Assembly (NCBI GenBank): GCA_036745245.1
Contig: DAIOGN010000028.1
Location: forward strand, 1 to 29,478
Source: DAIOGN01 sp036745245
GTDB taxonomy: Bacteria; Zixibacteria; MSB-5A5; JAUVRN01
Length of the DNA: 29,478 bases
Direction: 5' to 3'
Shown here in pieces: positions 14,443 to 22,365 of this stretch. The position numbers and the translations under genes are program-made. The notes beneath the pieces were generated by a model, which was not told the origin of the DNA, made no database searches, and saw nothing but the letters and a program-made list of their open reading frames with translations. Numbering within the stretch: the first letter of the stretch is position 1; each line of letters begins with the position of its first letter.

Positions 14443-16059
14443 ATGTTGATTCGCTCCCTCCTTTGCACGTTGCTCGTGTGTGCAGCGGCACACGCCCAAC
14501 CATTGAACCCTCCGGTCCGCCTCGTTGTGGTTCTCGTCGTCGATCAGATGGTCCCCGACTATTTTCACCGCTACGGAGATCTGTATCAGGGCGGACTCGC
14601 CCGTCTGGCGCGGGACGGTACGGTTTTTGATCGCGCCTATCACGACCAGAGTTGCACCCTCACGGGGCCCGGTCACGCCACGCTGTCCACGGGCGCCCTC
14701 CCAGCTCGCCACGGCATCGTGGGCAACTACTGGTTCGAGCGGGCGGCAGGCCGCGAAGTGTACAGCTGCGCAGACAGCACCTCCCCCGTGGTCGGTCACC
14801 CGGAGTTGAACGGCGTTTCTCCGGCTCGCCTCGAAGCCTCCACCTTCGCTGAGTTGCTCAGGAAACAGATGCCGGGGAGCCGAGTCGTCTCGATGGCACT
14901 CAAGGATCGCGCCGCGGTGCTCATGGCGGGCCGAAAGGCCGACCTGGTGCTCTGGCTTGAAGAAGTCCCCGGCCGCATGGTCACGTCTCGCTGGTACAGC
15001 GACACCCTGCCCGGCTGGGTGACGGAGTTTCAGCCGTCTTTGGTTCGGTACGCAGATTCCGTCTGGACGAAGCTCCTGCCCGACAGCGCCTACCGGCGCT
15101 CCGGCCCCGACCATTCGCTGCATGAACACGGCGGCACTCAATCCACGTTCCCCCATGCGTGCAATCCGGAAGAGGGAACGCTGAGCGTGAAGTACTTCGA
15201 AGAGCTCTACATCCATCCGTACGGCGATCAACTGATTCTCGAGCTTGCGCAACGCGCCGTGGATTCCATGAAGCTTGGCCTTGGGCCCCACGCCGACCTT
15301 CTGCTCATCGGCTGTTCTGCCGCCGACGGCACCGGCCACGTCTACGGCCCGGATAGCCACGAGGTGCAGGACTACTACCTGCGACTCGACCGCTGGCTCG
15401 GAGAATTCTTCGACCATCTCGACTCCGCTGTGGGCCAGAACCGCTGGCTCGCGGCCCTGTCGTCTGATCATGGCGTCTTGTCGCTGCCCGAGGTGGATGC
15501 CGCACGCGGCGTGGCTTCGGAAAGAGTGCTCACCGACACCGTGAAAGCGCAGATCGAGCAACTCTCCGCAGCTGTCTCCACGCAGTGGGGAGTGCAACTC
15601 GAAGCTCTTCGAGTGGATGGCGGGCTGGCCTTTAAGGCAAATGCCTGGGACAGTGGAGGCGCGTGGCAACAGGCAGTACTCGATCTGGCGGCGCGGGTGC
15701 GCACACTCGACTGGGTGGCCGATGTGTACACACGGCCGGAGCTCGCTAACCCGGAGACCCCTGTCCGGCCGTACCTGCGGCTGTTTCAAAATGCCTATCA
15801 CGACCAACGCGGCCCGGACCTGTTCATCCGCGAGCACGAGCGCGTGATTGTCACGTCCGGGAAATCGGGCACCACGCACGGTAGCCCCTACTCCTACGAT
15901 ACGCACGTACCACTGATTCTCATGGGGCCGGGGATTCCTGCGGTTCATGTGACCGACTCGGTACGGACCGTGGATCTCGCGCCTACGCTCTGCGATCTGT
16001 TGGGGGTTTCCCGGGACGCGTCGTTCGATGGGGCGTCGTTGGCCGATCGTCTGCGCTGA
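14443..16059 (+). CDS. PafA-like alkaline phosphatase (nucleotide pyrophosphatase fold), secreted
   Basis: The 538-residue protein has a signal peptide (1-18, AHA-QP) and the alkaline phosphatase/NPP fold with two zinc sites. Visible metal ligands are D34 (VVDQM), D295 and H299 (SAADGTGHVYGP), D342-H343 (SSDHG) and H479 (TTHGSPY). The nucleophile is T74 in TGPGH, equivalent to the threonine of TFPNH in NPP enzymes. N95 (GNYWF) and K154-D-R156 match the asparagine and KxR that I recall as phosphate-binding residues of PafA, the phosphate-irrepressible alkaline phosphatase. This favours a broad phosphomonoesterase over a diesterase. The enzyme should act in the periplasm to release phosphate. 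The ATG at 14443 directly opens the signal peptide; no strong ribosome site is seen. It is preceded by a terminator and so has its own promoter. Confidence 0.92.
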   Translation: MLIRSLLCTLLVCAAAHAQPLNPPVRLVVVLVVDQMVPDYFHRYGDLYQGGLARLARDGTVFDRAYHDQSCTLTGPGHATLSTGALPARHGIVGNYWFERAAGREVYSCADSTSPVVGHPELNGVSPARLEASTFAELLRKQMPGSRVVSMALKDRAAVLMAGRKADLVLWLEEVPGRMVTSRWYSDTLPGWVTEFQPSLVRYADSVWTKLLPDSAYRRSGPDHSLHEHGGTQSTFPHACNPEEGTLSVKYFEELYIHPYGDQLILELAQRAVDSMKLGLGPHADLLLIGCSAADGTGHVYGPDSHEVQDYYLRLDRWLGEFFDHLDSAVGQNRWLAALSSDHGVLSLPEVDAARGVASERVLTDTVKAQIEQLSAAVSTQWGVQLEALRVDGGLAFKANAWDSGGAWQQAVLDLAARVRTLDWVADVYTRPELANPETPVRPYLRLFQNAYHDQRGPDLFIREHERVIVTSGKSGTTHGSPYSYDTHVPLILMGPGIPAVHVTDSVRTVDLAPTLCDLLGVSRDASFDGASLADRLR

Positions 16060-16205
16060 GGCGTGGCGCACACCGATTCTCTACTGGACATTTCGCCCGC
16101 ATCCGCATAGCCTGTGGAGACACACTGGGCCCAAGCTCCCACGCGATGGCTCACGCCGTTTGAGTTGGGGCCTGCGGTTCGGTGTGGAACAAAAGGAGGC
16201 TATCC

Positions 16206-17141
16206 TTGAAGCAGGTACTGGTCACCGGCGGTGCCGGGTTCATCGGATCACACCTGGTCGAGGAACTGGTGCGGCGCGGCACCCGGGTGACCATCCTCGA
16301 CAACTTCTCCACCGGTCGGAGGCAAAACCTCGCGGCCGTGCTCAAGCGAGTGAAGATACTTCGCGGGGACATTCGCAACCCGCACACTCTGCGTGCGGCC
16401 GCGAAAGGCAAAGACCTCATCTATCATCTGGCCGCCGTCTCTTCGGTGCCCCTGTCGGTGGATGATCCGGTCTCCACCTGGGACACCAACGTGCAAGCCA
16501 CATGTCACATGCTCGAAGCTGCGCGCCGTGCCGGCGTCACCCGGGTGGTGTTCATCTCGTCGGCGTCCGTGTACGGAGCCGCCAGGACGGTGCCGTTTCG
16601 CGAGACACTCCCCCTGGCAGGCTCCTCTCCCTATGCCACCAGCAAGCTCCTGGGCGAACAGCTGTGCGATCTGTACCGAAGGCTGTACGGACTGGAAACT
16701 GTATGTACACGGCTCTTCAGCGTGTACGGCCCTCGCCAGAATCCCCGCTCGCAGTACGCCAACGTGATTCCCGCCTTCGCCACGCACCTGTTGGCGGGGA
16801 GAACCCCAACGGTGTACGGAACCGGGCGCCAGACTCGCGACTTCGTGTTCGTGAAGGATGTGGTGCGGGCGCTCGTCATGGCGGCACGAGCCCGCAATGT
16901 AGTGGGCGAGGTAATCAACGTGGGTTCCGGCGTGCAGGTGTCGGTCAACGCTCTGCTGGCTGCCATCCAGGCTGAACTCGGCACCCGCATTCCACCCCGC
17001 CGCGCGCCCAAAAAGGCGGGGGACGATCCACGCACGTGCGCCGACACCCGCAAGGCCCTGCGCCTGCTCGGCTTTGCCACCCGGACGCCGTTTGCCACAG
17101 GGTTACGGCACACGCTGGACTATTTCCGGGCCAACCCCTAA
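16206..17141 (+). CDS. NAD-dependent sugar-nucleotide epimerase/dehydratase (extended SDR)
   Basis: The 311-residue protein is an extended short-chain dehydrogenase of the UDP-glucose 4-epimerase class. The NAD-binding motif is G8-GAGFIG14, the catalytic serine region is FISSASVYG (116-124), and the YxxxK is Y143-ATSK147. RLFSVYGPRQNP (about 169-180) and YGTGRQTRDFVFVKDV (about 203-218) are typical of sugar-nucleotide substrates. It is cytosolic and probably converts UDP-glucose or a uronic-acid derivative into a precursor for surface glycan. The start is TTG 16206 because AAAAGGAGG lies six bases upstream; a GTG at 16182 is in frame but lies before that site. The 146 bases before it contain no clear promoter. 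The methyltransferase gene follows after 23 bases. Confidence 0.92.
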   Translation: MKQVLVTGGAGFIGSHLVEELVRRGTRVTILDNFSTGRRQNLAAVLKRVKILRGDIRNPHTLRAAAKGKDLIYHLAAVSSVPLSVDDPVSTWDTNVQATCHMLEAARRAGVTRVVFISSASVYGAARTVPFRETLPLAGSSPYATSKLLGEQLCDLYRRLYGLETVCTRLFSVYGPRQNPRSQYANVIPAFATHLLAGRTPTVYGTGRQTRDFVFVKDVVRALVMAARARNVVGEVINVGSGVQVSVNALLAAIQAELGTRIPPRRAPKKAGDDPRTCADTRKALRLLGFATRTPFATGLRHTLDYFRANP

Positions 17142-17164
17142 TCCCAAGTTCGAGACCTTTCCCT

Positions 17165-17854
17165 ATGACGCCCGCTTCCGAGTCCATTCAGGAACAGATT
17201 GCGAAGTACAACTGGTACCAGTCCATCGAGCTGAAGGACGGCATCGTCACCCCGGGTGAGACGGGCCTGGCCAGCCAGAACAAGCTGGCCATGATGAACC
17301 TGCCCCAGGAGCTGTCAGGCAAGTCGGTCCTCGACATCGGCTGCAACGAAGGCTTTTTCTCGTTCGAAGCCGAACGGCGCGGCGCCACCCGAGTCGTGGC
17401 CATCGACAAGGGCAAGGATGCGCGTGAGAAATTCAGCCTGATTCACGGGATCCTGCAATCGTCCGTGGAGTTTCTTGAACTCGATCTCACCGAGATCAAG
17501 CCGTCGCGCTTCGGCCGCTTCGATCTGGTGTTCTTTCTGGCCGTGCTGCACCACCTGCGCCATCCGTTCTGGGCGTTCGACCAGGTCTTCGCGCTCACGG
17601 GTGAGGTGGCCATCCTGGAATTCGTGGAGGCCGTTTCGGAGGCCCACCCCGAGGTGTGCGCCATGGTGAGACGCAAGAGCAAGAAAGGCCATATGCACAT
17701 GCTGCCCACGCGCACCATGAGCCTGGAGCTGCTTGCGCGCGCCGGGTACTCCAGGGTAGAGGTGCTGGGGACGCACAGGGCGAAGGACGATGGAGAGCAT
17801 CGGGCGATGCACGGGTTCAGCCACCAGCGGGTGCTCCTGAAAGCCCACAGGTAA
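17165..17854 (+). CDS. SAM-dependent methyltransferase
   Basis: The 229-residue protein is a class I methyltransferase. Motif I is V55-LDIGCNEG63, an acidic residue ending the next strand is D81 (VVAID), and DLVFFLAVLHHLRHP (about 118-132) is the post-motif region. The opening WYQSIELKDGIVTPG (17-31) resembles the segment before the fold in CmoB-like and glycan-associated methyltransferases; I would not assign it to tRNA modification on this basis. Between an epimerase and a kinase next to a glycan cluster, it may methylate a sugar. The ATG at 17165 is the first in frame after the epimerase stop; the open frame upstream overlaps the epimerase and is ignored. No good ribosome site is seen. Confidence 0.85.
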   Translation: MTPASESIQEQIAKYNWYQSIELKDGIVTPGETGLASQNKLAMMNLPQELSGKSVLDIGCNEGFFSFEAERRGATRVVAIDKGKDAREKFSLIHGILQSSVEFLELDLTEIKPSRFGRFDLVFFLAVLHHLRHPFWAFDQVFALTGEVAILEFVEAVSEAHPEVCAMVRRKSKKGHMHMLPTRTMSLELLARAGYSRVEVLGTHRAKDDGEHRAMHGFSHQRVLLKAHR

Positions 17855-17906
17855 CGACCCGCGAAGTTCCACGGGTCCGCACCTGCCGAACGGTCCGCGT
17901 TGAACC

Positions 17907-19385
17907 ATGACGATTCGTTCTAAGCTGCTTCTGGTGTACGGTGTGCTGCTGGTGGCGCTTTTGGCGCTGGGCTTGTTGTACTACAACGCGATGTCACGAT
18001 GGCGCCATGCGGCCTCCGAATTGTCGAACATTCATCGGCAGAATGAACTGGCAGAACAGCTGCGCGCCGGCATCCAGGGGCAGGTCAATCGCACACTCGA
18101 CTTTCTCGAGGGCGACCGCGAGGCGAGAGAAGACATCCGACGACTCGAAGCGATCCAGGCCACGCGGCTGGCCGAACTCGAAGCGATGGCCCTTCGCGAG
18201 GGAGAGCTCGATCACCTCCAGGGGCTCAAAGAAACGTGGTCGGAGCTCGAGTACACCATCGGGCGGGTCATGGCCTCCGCCGAGAGGCCGCCGGACCTTC
18301 AGCATCTGGAGGCCGCCAGGTCGCAATTGCGGGACATCGCGGCCGAGGTGTCCGAAGACGTGGCCGTGCTCAATCAGTTCTACCGGTCCGAGGTGGATGC
18401 AGATATCCTCGATGCCACGCGCGCGGGCCGGTACGCCGAGGTGGCCACGGGAGCGGCCGTGGTGGTGGCGCTTCTGCAGCTGGCGCTTTTGATGTTCCTT
18501 TCGCAGAGGTGGCTGGTGAAGCCCATTGCCGAGGTGAGCGAAGCGGCCACTCGTATCAGCACCGGCGATTTCGATACTCGCGTAAGCCTGACCACGGGCG
18601 GGGAGTGGAGCCACCTCTCGAAGGCGATCAATCACATGGCGTCCTCTCTGGCGGACCTGAAGCAGATGCTGCTCGGACGTGAGCGACTGGCCACGCTCGG
18701 CGAAGCGGCCGCCTACACGGCCCACAACATCAGGAACCCCCTGGCCGCCATCCGCATGACGGCGCAGGTCACACGCGACGAACTGGCTCCCGGGCAGCCG
18801 TCCGTGGCCGAGTCACTCTCGGACATCATGCACACGGTGGATCGGCTGGACGCCTGGGCCCGCCGGTTTCTCGAATTCGCCAGGCCCTTCGACCTTCACA
18901 CAGGGGCGGCCGATGTGAATGAACTCATGTCTCGGACGGCCGACCTGGTGAAGAAGAAATTCGCCTCCGGCTCTACGCAGATTCAGGTGAGTCTGGACAG
19001 AGCGCTCCCTGAGGTGAGCGTGGATTCGCTGCTCCTGGAACAGGCGGTCGCTGCCCTGATCACCAATGCCTACGAGTCCGGGGCCGCCTGTGTGCGCGTG
19101 GAGACGCGCATGGTGGCCGCCGGCGGCGCGGCTCCCCGCCTGGAAATCACGATCGAAGACGACGGAGGTGGGATCTCCGCGGAACTCCAGGCCAGACTCT
19201 TCCGGGCGTTTGTCTCCGACAAGCCCGGGGGCACGGGCCTGGGACTCGCGCAGACCCGTACCATTGTCGAGCTGCATGGCGGTCGCCTGGCGCTGGACTC
19301 GTCAACCGGCCGGGGCACGCGTGTCACCATCGATCTGCCGTGTTCGAACTCCGCCGCCTCCGGCGGGAAACATCCGGCTCCCTGA
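17907..19385 (+). CDS. HAMP-domain sensor histidine kinase, NtrB-like
   Basis: The 492-residue protein has membrane helices at about 6-27 and 177-200 around a helical, charged periplasmic domain (28-176). A HAMP linker (about 200-253), a phosphoacceptor helix with H273 and an ATPase domain follow; N387 (LITNAYES), D419-GGG and G441-GTGLGL are intact. The H-box reads HNIRNPLA, so the acidic residue that usually follows the histidine (HExxN) is asparagine; I recall such variants in other NtrB-like kinases. The ATG at 17907 leads directly into the first helix. The activator gene starts 14 bases after its stop, so the pair is one unit. It is the probable signal input for the glycan cluster. Confidence 0.92.
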   Translation: MTIRSKLLLVYGVLLVALLALGLLYYNAMSRWRHAASELSNIHRQNELAEQLRAGIQGQVNRTLDFLEGDREAREDIRRLEAIQATRLAELEAMALREGELDHLQGLKETWSELEYTIGRVMASAERPPDLQHLEAARSQLRDIAAEVSEDVAVLNQFYRSEVDADILDATRAGRYAEVATGAAVVVALLQLALLMFLSQRWLVKPIAEVSEAATRISTGDFDTRVSLTTGGEWSHLSKAINHMASSLADLKQMLLGRERLATLGEAAAYTAHNIRNPLAAIRMTAQVTRDELAPGQPSVAESLSDIMHTVDRLDAWARRFLEFARPFDLHTGAADVNELMSRTADLVKKKFASGSTQIQVSLDRALPEVSVDSLLLEQAVAALITNAYESGAACVRVETRMVAAGGAAPRLEITIEDDGGGISAELQARLFRAFVSDKPGGTGLGLAQTRTIVELHGGRLALDSSTGRGTRVTIDLPCSNSAASGGKHPAP

Positions 19386-19399
19386 GAAAGAATGAACCC

Positions 19400-20797
19400 G
19401 TGGCTCAGATACTGGTGATCGAAGACGAAGTGCTCCTGGCCAAGTCCCTCTGCCGGTCGATTGCGAGCCGGGGGCACGACTGCGTCACGGCCGCCACGGC
19501 GGAAGAGGGGCTTGCGATGCTCGAGCACTCACCCACCGATATCGTGCTGCTCGATCTTCAGCTTCCCGGGATGAGCGGACTGGAGGCGATCAAGCTCATC
19601 CGGCGCCTCGATCCGAACATCTCCGTGATCATTGCCACAGCCCACGCCACCATGGCCACAGCGGTGGAGGCCATGCGCTCCGGCGCCTGCGACCTCCTGC
19701 GAAAACCGCTGGACACCGAGGAAGTTCTGCTGGCCCTGGAGCGCGCTACGAACGATGCCCGTCTGCGGCAGACCATTTCGTACTACCACAATGTCGAAGA
19801 GGAAAAGCTCGACGCCGACCGGCTGGTGTACCGCTCCCCCCGCATGCAGGCGGTGCGCGACCTGGCGGAAAAAGTGGTCCAGCTGGAGCTGCCCAGCGCG
19901 TCCAGCTATCCGCCGGTGCTGATCCTGGGAGAAACGGGGTCGGGAAAGGATCTGATCGCGCGCATCCTTCACTATCGCGGCGCCCTCTCGCAACAGCCGT
20001 TCGTGGAGGTCAACTGCTCCACTCTGCCCAAGGGACTGGAGGAGGCTGAGCTGTTTGGCTATGAGAAGGGCGCGTTCACGGGAGCCGAGCGTTCCAAACG
20101 CGGACTGTTCGAGGCCGCCTCGGGGGGCACACTGTTTCTCAACGAAATCGGTGATCTCACCCGCGATGCCCAGGTAAAACTCCTGCAGGTGATCGAGCAG
20201 AAATGCATGCGCCGCGTGGGTGGCCTCAAAGACCTGGCGGTGAATGCTCGGATCATCGGGGCCACCAATCGCGACCTCAAAAACTCCGACTCGTTCCGCG
20301 AAGATCTGTACTACCGGCTCAACAACATCGTCATCGAGGTACCGCCCCTGCGCGAACGCCGGGAGGACATCCTCGAGATGGCGCAGCTCTTTCTGGCCAC
20401 GTTCGGGGCGAAGTACGGGCGAACCAAGTCGCTGTCAGAGGACGCCAGGCAGGCGATCCTGGAGTACGCCTGGCCCGGCAATGTGCGCGAGCTCCGCCAA
20501 CTCATGGAGCGGGTCACCTTTCTGGATGCCGATCCGGTGGTCACGGCGACAGGCCTGCACCTGCCTTCGCGATCGGAGTCCGGTCCATCGCCCAAAGCCG
20601 CGCCCCGGCCGCCCGTGGATTTCCCGGAGGCAGGAGTGAACCTGGAGGACCTGGAGAGAGATCTGATCATTCAGGCATTGAAGGCCTCGGGCGGCAACGT
20701 CAGCATGGCTGCGCGAAAACTGAATCTCGGCCGCGAGGCTCTGCGTTACCGGATCCAGAAATACCAGATCCACCTGACCATCGAGATCCATGGCTGA
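19400..20797 (+). CDS. NtrC-family sigma-54 activator response regulator
   Basis: The 465-residue protein has a receiver (1-120; phosphoacceptor D52, K102), an AAA+ sigma-54 interaction domain (about 143-375) and a C-terminal Fis-type helix-turn-helix (about 420-456, GGNVSMAARKLNLGREALRYR). Walker A is G177-ETGSGKD184 and the sigma-54 contact loop is GAFTGA (224-229). Walker B reads LFLNEIGD (245-252), so its usual aspartate is asparagine (N248), followed by the catalytic E249. The start is taken as GTG 19400, which begins the receiver (VAQILVIEDE); an in-frame GTG at 19340 would overlap the kinase by 46 bases. It should bind the palindrome beginning five bases after its stop and activate the sigma-54 promoter at 20907. 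Confidence 0.94.
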   Translation: MAQILVIEDEVLLAKSLCRSIASRGHDCVTAATAEEGLAMLEHSPTDIVLLDLQLPGMSGLEAIKLIRRLDPNISVIIATAHATMATAVEAMRSGACDLLRKPLDTEEVLLALERATNDARLRQTISYYHNVEEEKLDADRLVYRSPRMQAVRDLAEKVVQLELPSASSYPPVLILGETGSGKDLIARILHYRGALSQQPFVEVNCSTLPKGLEEAELFGYEKGAFTGAERSKRGLFEAASGGTLFLNEIGDLTRDAQVKLLQVIEQKCMRRVGGLKDLAVNARIIGATNRDLKNSDSFREDLYYRLNNIVIEVPPLRERREDILEMAQLFLATFGAKYGRTKSLSEDARQAILEYAWPGNVRELRQLMERVTFLDADPVVTATGLHLPSRSESGPSPKAAPRPPVDFPEAGVNLEDLERDLIIQALKASGGNVSMAARKLNLGREALRYRIQKYQIHLTIEIHG

Positions 20798-20802
20798 TTC
20801 AT

Positions 20803-20828
20803 CCAATTGGTTGATATCAACCAATTGG
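20803..20828. promoter_or_regulatory. Perfect 26-bp palindrome, probable enhancer for the NtrC-type activator
   Basis: CCAATTGGTTGAT is followed immediately by its exact reverse complement. The site is AT-rich in a GC-rich region. Its centre lies about 117 bases upstream of the start of transcription expected from the sigma-54 promoter, which is where such activators bind. It has no T tract, so a terminator role for the activator gene is less likely. Confidence 0.75.
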
Positions 20829-20906
20829 TGGGGGTAAGGGCGAAGATGGCCTGATTATTGGAACCGTAATATTCTGTTACACAATGAGTTAACTTAATTT
20901 GTCGGC

Positions 20907-20922
20907 TGGCACGTTAGTTGTG
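20907..20922 (+). promoter_or_regulatory. Sigma-54 (-24/-12) promoter
   Basis: TGGCACG-TTAG-TTGTG matches the consensus TGGCACG-N4-TTGCW except for one base in the -12 element (T for C). The two key Gs, at 20908 and 20920, are exactly 12 bases apart. Transcription should start near 20933, about 32 bases before the dehydrogenase ATG. The adjacent activator gene and palindrome support the call. Confidence 0.8.
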
Positions 20923-20964
20923 GTCGCTCAGTGAATCTGAGAACCCTCTAAGAGGTATGTGCTT

Positions 20965-22365
20965 ATGAATCCCCCGAACTCGCCCACCGGTAATCTCCCA
21001 CTGACAGCCCCCATGGAGCAGACCCTGGAAGTGCTCAAAGGGGCGGCGGGACTCGTCACCGGGATGAACCTCTGTGTTGTGGGGGGCGGCTTCGTTGGGC
21101 TTGTGTCGTCGGTGGGCTTCGCACAGTTCGGGCACTCTGTGGTCTGCGTGGAGAATGATCCCCAGCGCCTGGAAATCCTCAAGTCGGGCAGGGTCCCTTT
21201 TTACGAACGCGACCTCGAACCCTTGCTCCAGCAAAACCTGGCGGCGGGCAGGATTCGCTTCTGTGGCGACCTCTCGGAGGCGGTGGCCGGACAGGACGTG
21301 ATCTTCATCTCCGTGGGCACTCCGTCACAGGCGGACGGGCGCACGGACAGGCGTCCCCTGGAGCGCGTGGTGCAGTCGTTGTCCACATCGCTGTCCCCCG
21401 GACAGATCGTGGTGCTCAAGAGCACAGTGCCGGTGGGCACGGGAAGCTCGGTGCAGCAGACCCTGTCGCGCGAGCTGGGCAGTCGCGGTCCGGTGACGGT
21501 GGTCAACAACCCCGAATTTCTGCGCGAGGGTTCGGCCGTGTACGACTTCTTCCATCCCCAGCGCATCGTGATCGGAGGGGAGGATCCCGACAGCGTGGCC
21601 AAAATCGCGCAAGTCTACCGCATCGGCATGACGCGCTCCGTACCCATCGTCACCACCAACCGCGAGACGGCGGAGATGATCAAGTACGCCTCCAACGCCT
21701 TCATCGCGCTGAAGGTGGGCTTCATCAACGAGATGGCAGCGCTCTGCGACAGGATCAATGTCAACGTGCTCGAGGTCGCGCGCGCCATGGGCATGGATCC
21801 CAGGATCGGCGACGAATACCTCGTGCCGGGCCCCGGCTGGGGCGGATCGTGCCTGGGCAAGGATCTGCTCGAACTCGAGGGCCTCGCCGCATCGCGCGGC
21901 TACTCGCCCCTGATCACGCACGCCGTTCAGGAAGCCAACCTCCAGCATCATGATCATGTGGTAGGCAAAATACGCCAGCTGGTCGGCTCGCTTTCGGGTG
22001 CGCGTATCGGGTTGCTGGGGCTGGCGTTCAAGGCCGGCACCAGCGATGTGCGCGACTCTCCCGCACTCGAAATTGCGCGGCGGCTTGTCGCCGCCGGCGC
22101 ACAGGTGAGCGCGTTCGATCCCGAAGCGGGTGAAGAGGCGAGGCGGGCCCTGCCCGAACTGACCGTGGTCGACTCAGCCTACGCCGCGGGCGCCGACGCC
22201 GACTGCGTGGCCATTCTCACGGAATGGCACCAGTTCCAGTCCCTGGACTTTGCGCGTCTGGCCGCACAGATGCGCCTGCGTAACCTGGTGGATGCGCGCA
22301 ACCTCCTGGTGCCGGAGATGATCAGGCGCTACGGCTTTCAGTATTCCGGCATGGGGCAATCCTAG
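20965..22365 (+). CDS. UDP-glucose/GDP-mannose 6-dehydrogenase
   Basis: The 466-residue protein has the NAD-binding motif V38-VGGGFVGL46, the lysine/asparagine of EMIKYASNAF (K240, N244), the catalytic cysteine C296 with K299-D300 (GGSCLGKD), and the C-terminal UDP-binding domain (GLAFKAGTSDVRDSPA). These oxidise a nucleotide sugar at C6 in two steps to the uronic acid; UDP-glucose is the more likely substrate but GDP-mannose is possible. The start is ATG 20965 with AGAGG nine bases upstream. Homologues usually begin at a residue matching M34 (MNLCVVGGG, 21064), so the first 33 residues are an extension or the true start is 21064. It is the first gene behind the sigma-54 promoter. Its stop (TAG) is directly followed by the next ATG. 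Confidence 0.95.
   Translation: MNPPNSPTGNLPLTAPMEQTLEVLKGAAGLVTGMNLCVVGGGFVGLVSSVGFAQFGHSVVCVENDPQRLEILKSGRVPFYERDLEPLLQQNLAAGRIRFCGDLSEAVAGQDVIFISVGTPSQADGRTDRRPLERVVQSLSTSLSPGQIVVLKSTVPVGTGSSVQQTLSRELGSRGPVTVVNNPEFLREGSAVYDFFHPQRIVIGGEDPDSVAKIAQVYRIGMTRSVPIVTTNRETAEMIKYASNAFIALKVGFINEMAALCDRINVNVLEVARAMGMDPRIGDEYLVPGPGWGGSCLGKDLLELEGLAASRGYSPLITHAVQEANLQHHDHVVGKIRQLVGSLSGARIGLLGLAFKAGTSDVRDSPALEIARRLVAAGAQVSAFDPEAGEEARRALPELTVVDSAYAAGADADCVAILTEWHQFQSLDFARLAAQMRLRNLVDARNLLVPEMIRRYGFQYSGMGQS

Noticed and set aside
14320..16071. A 583-codon open frame antisense to the phosphatase gene
   Set aside because: It mirrors the codon structure of the real gene in GC-rich DNA, has no recognisable domains, and the opposite strand encodes a fully motif-complete phosphatase.
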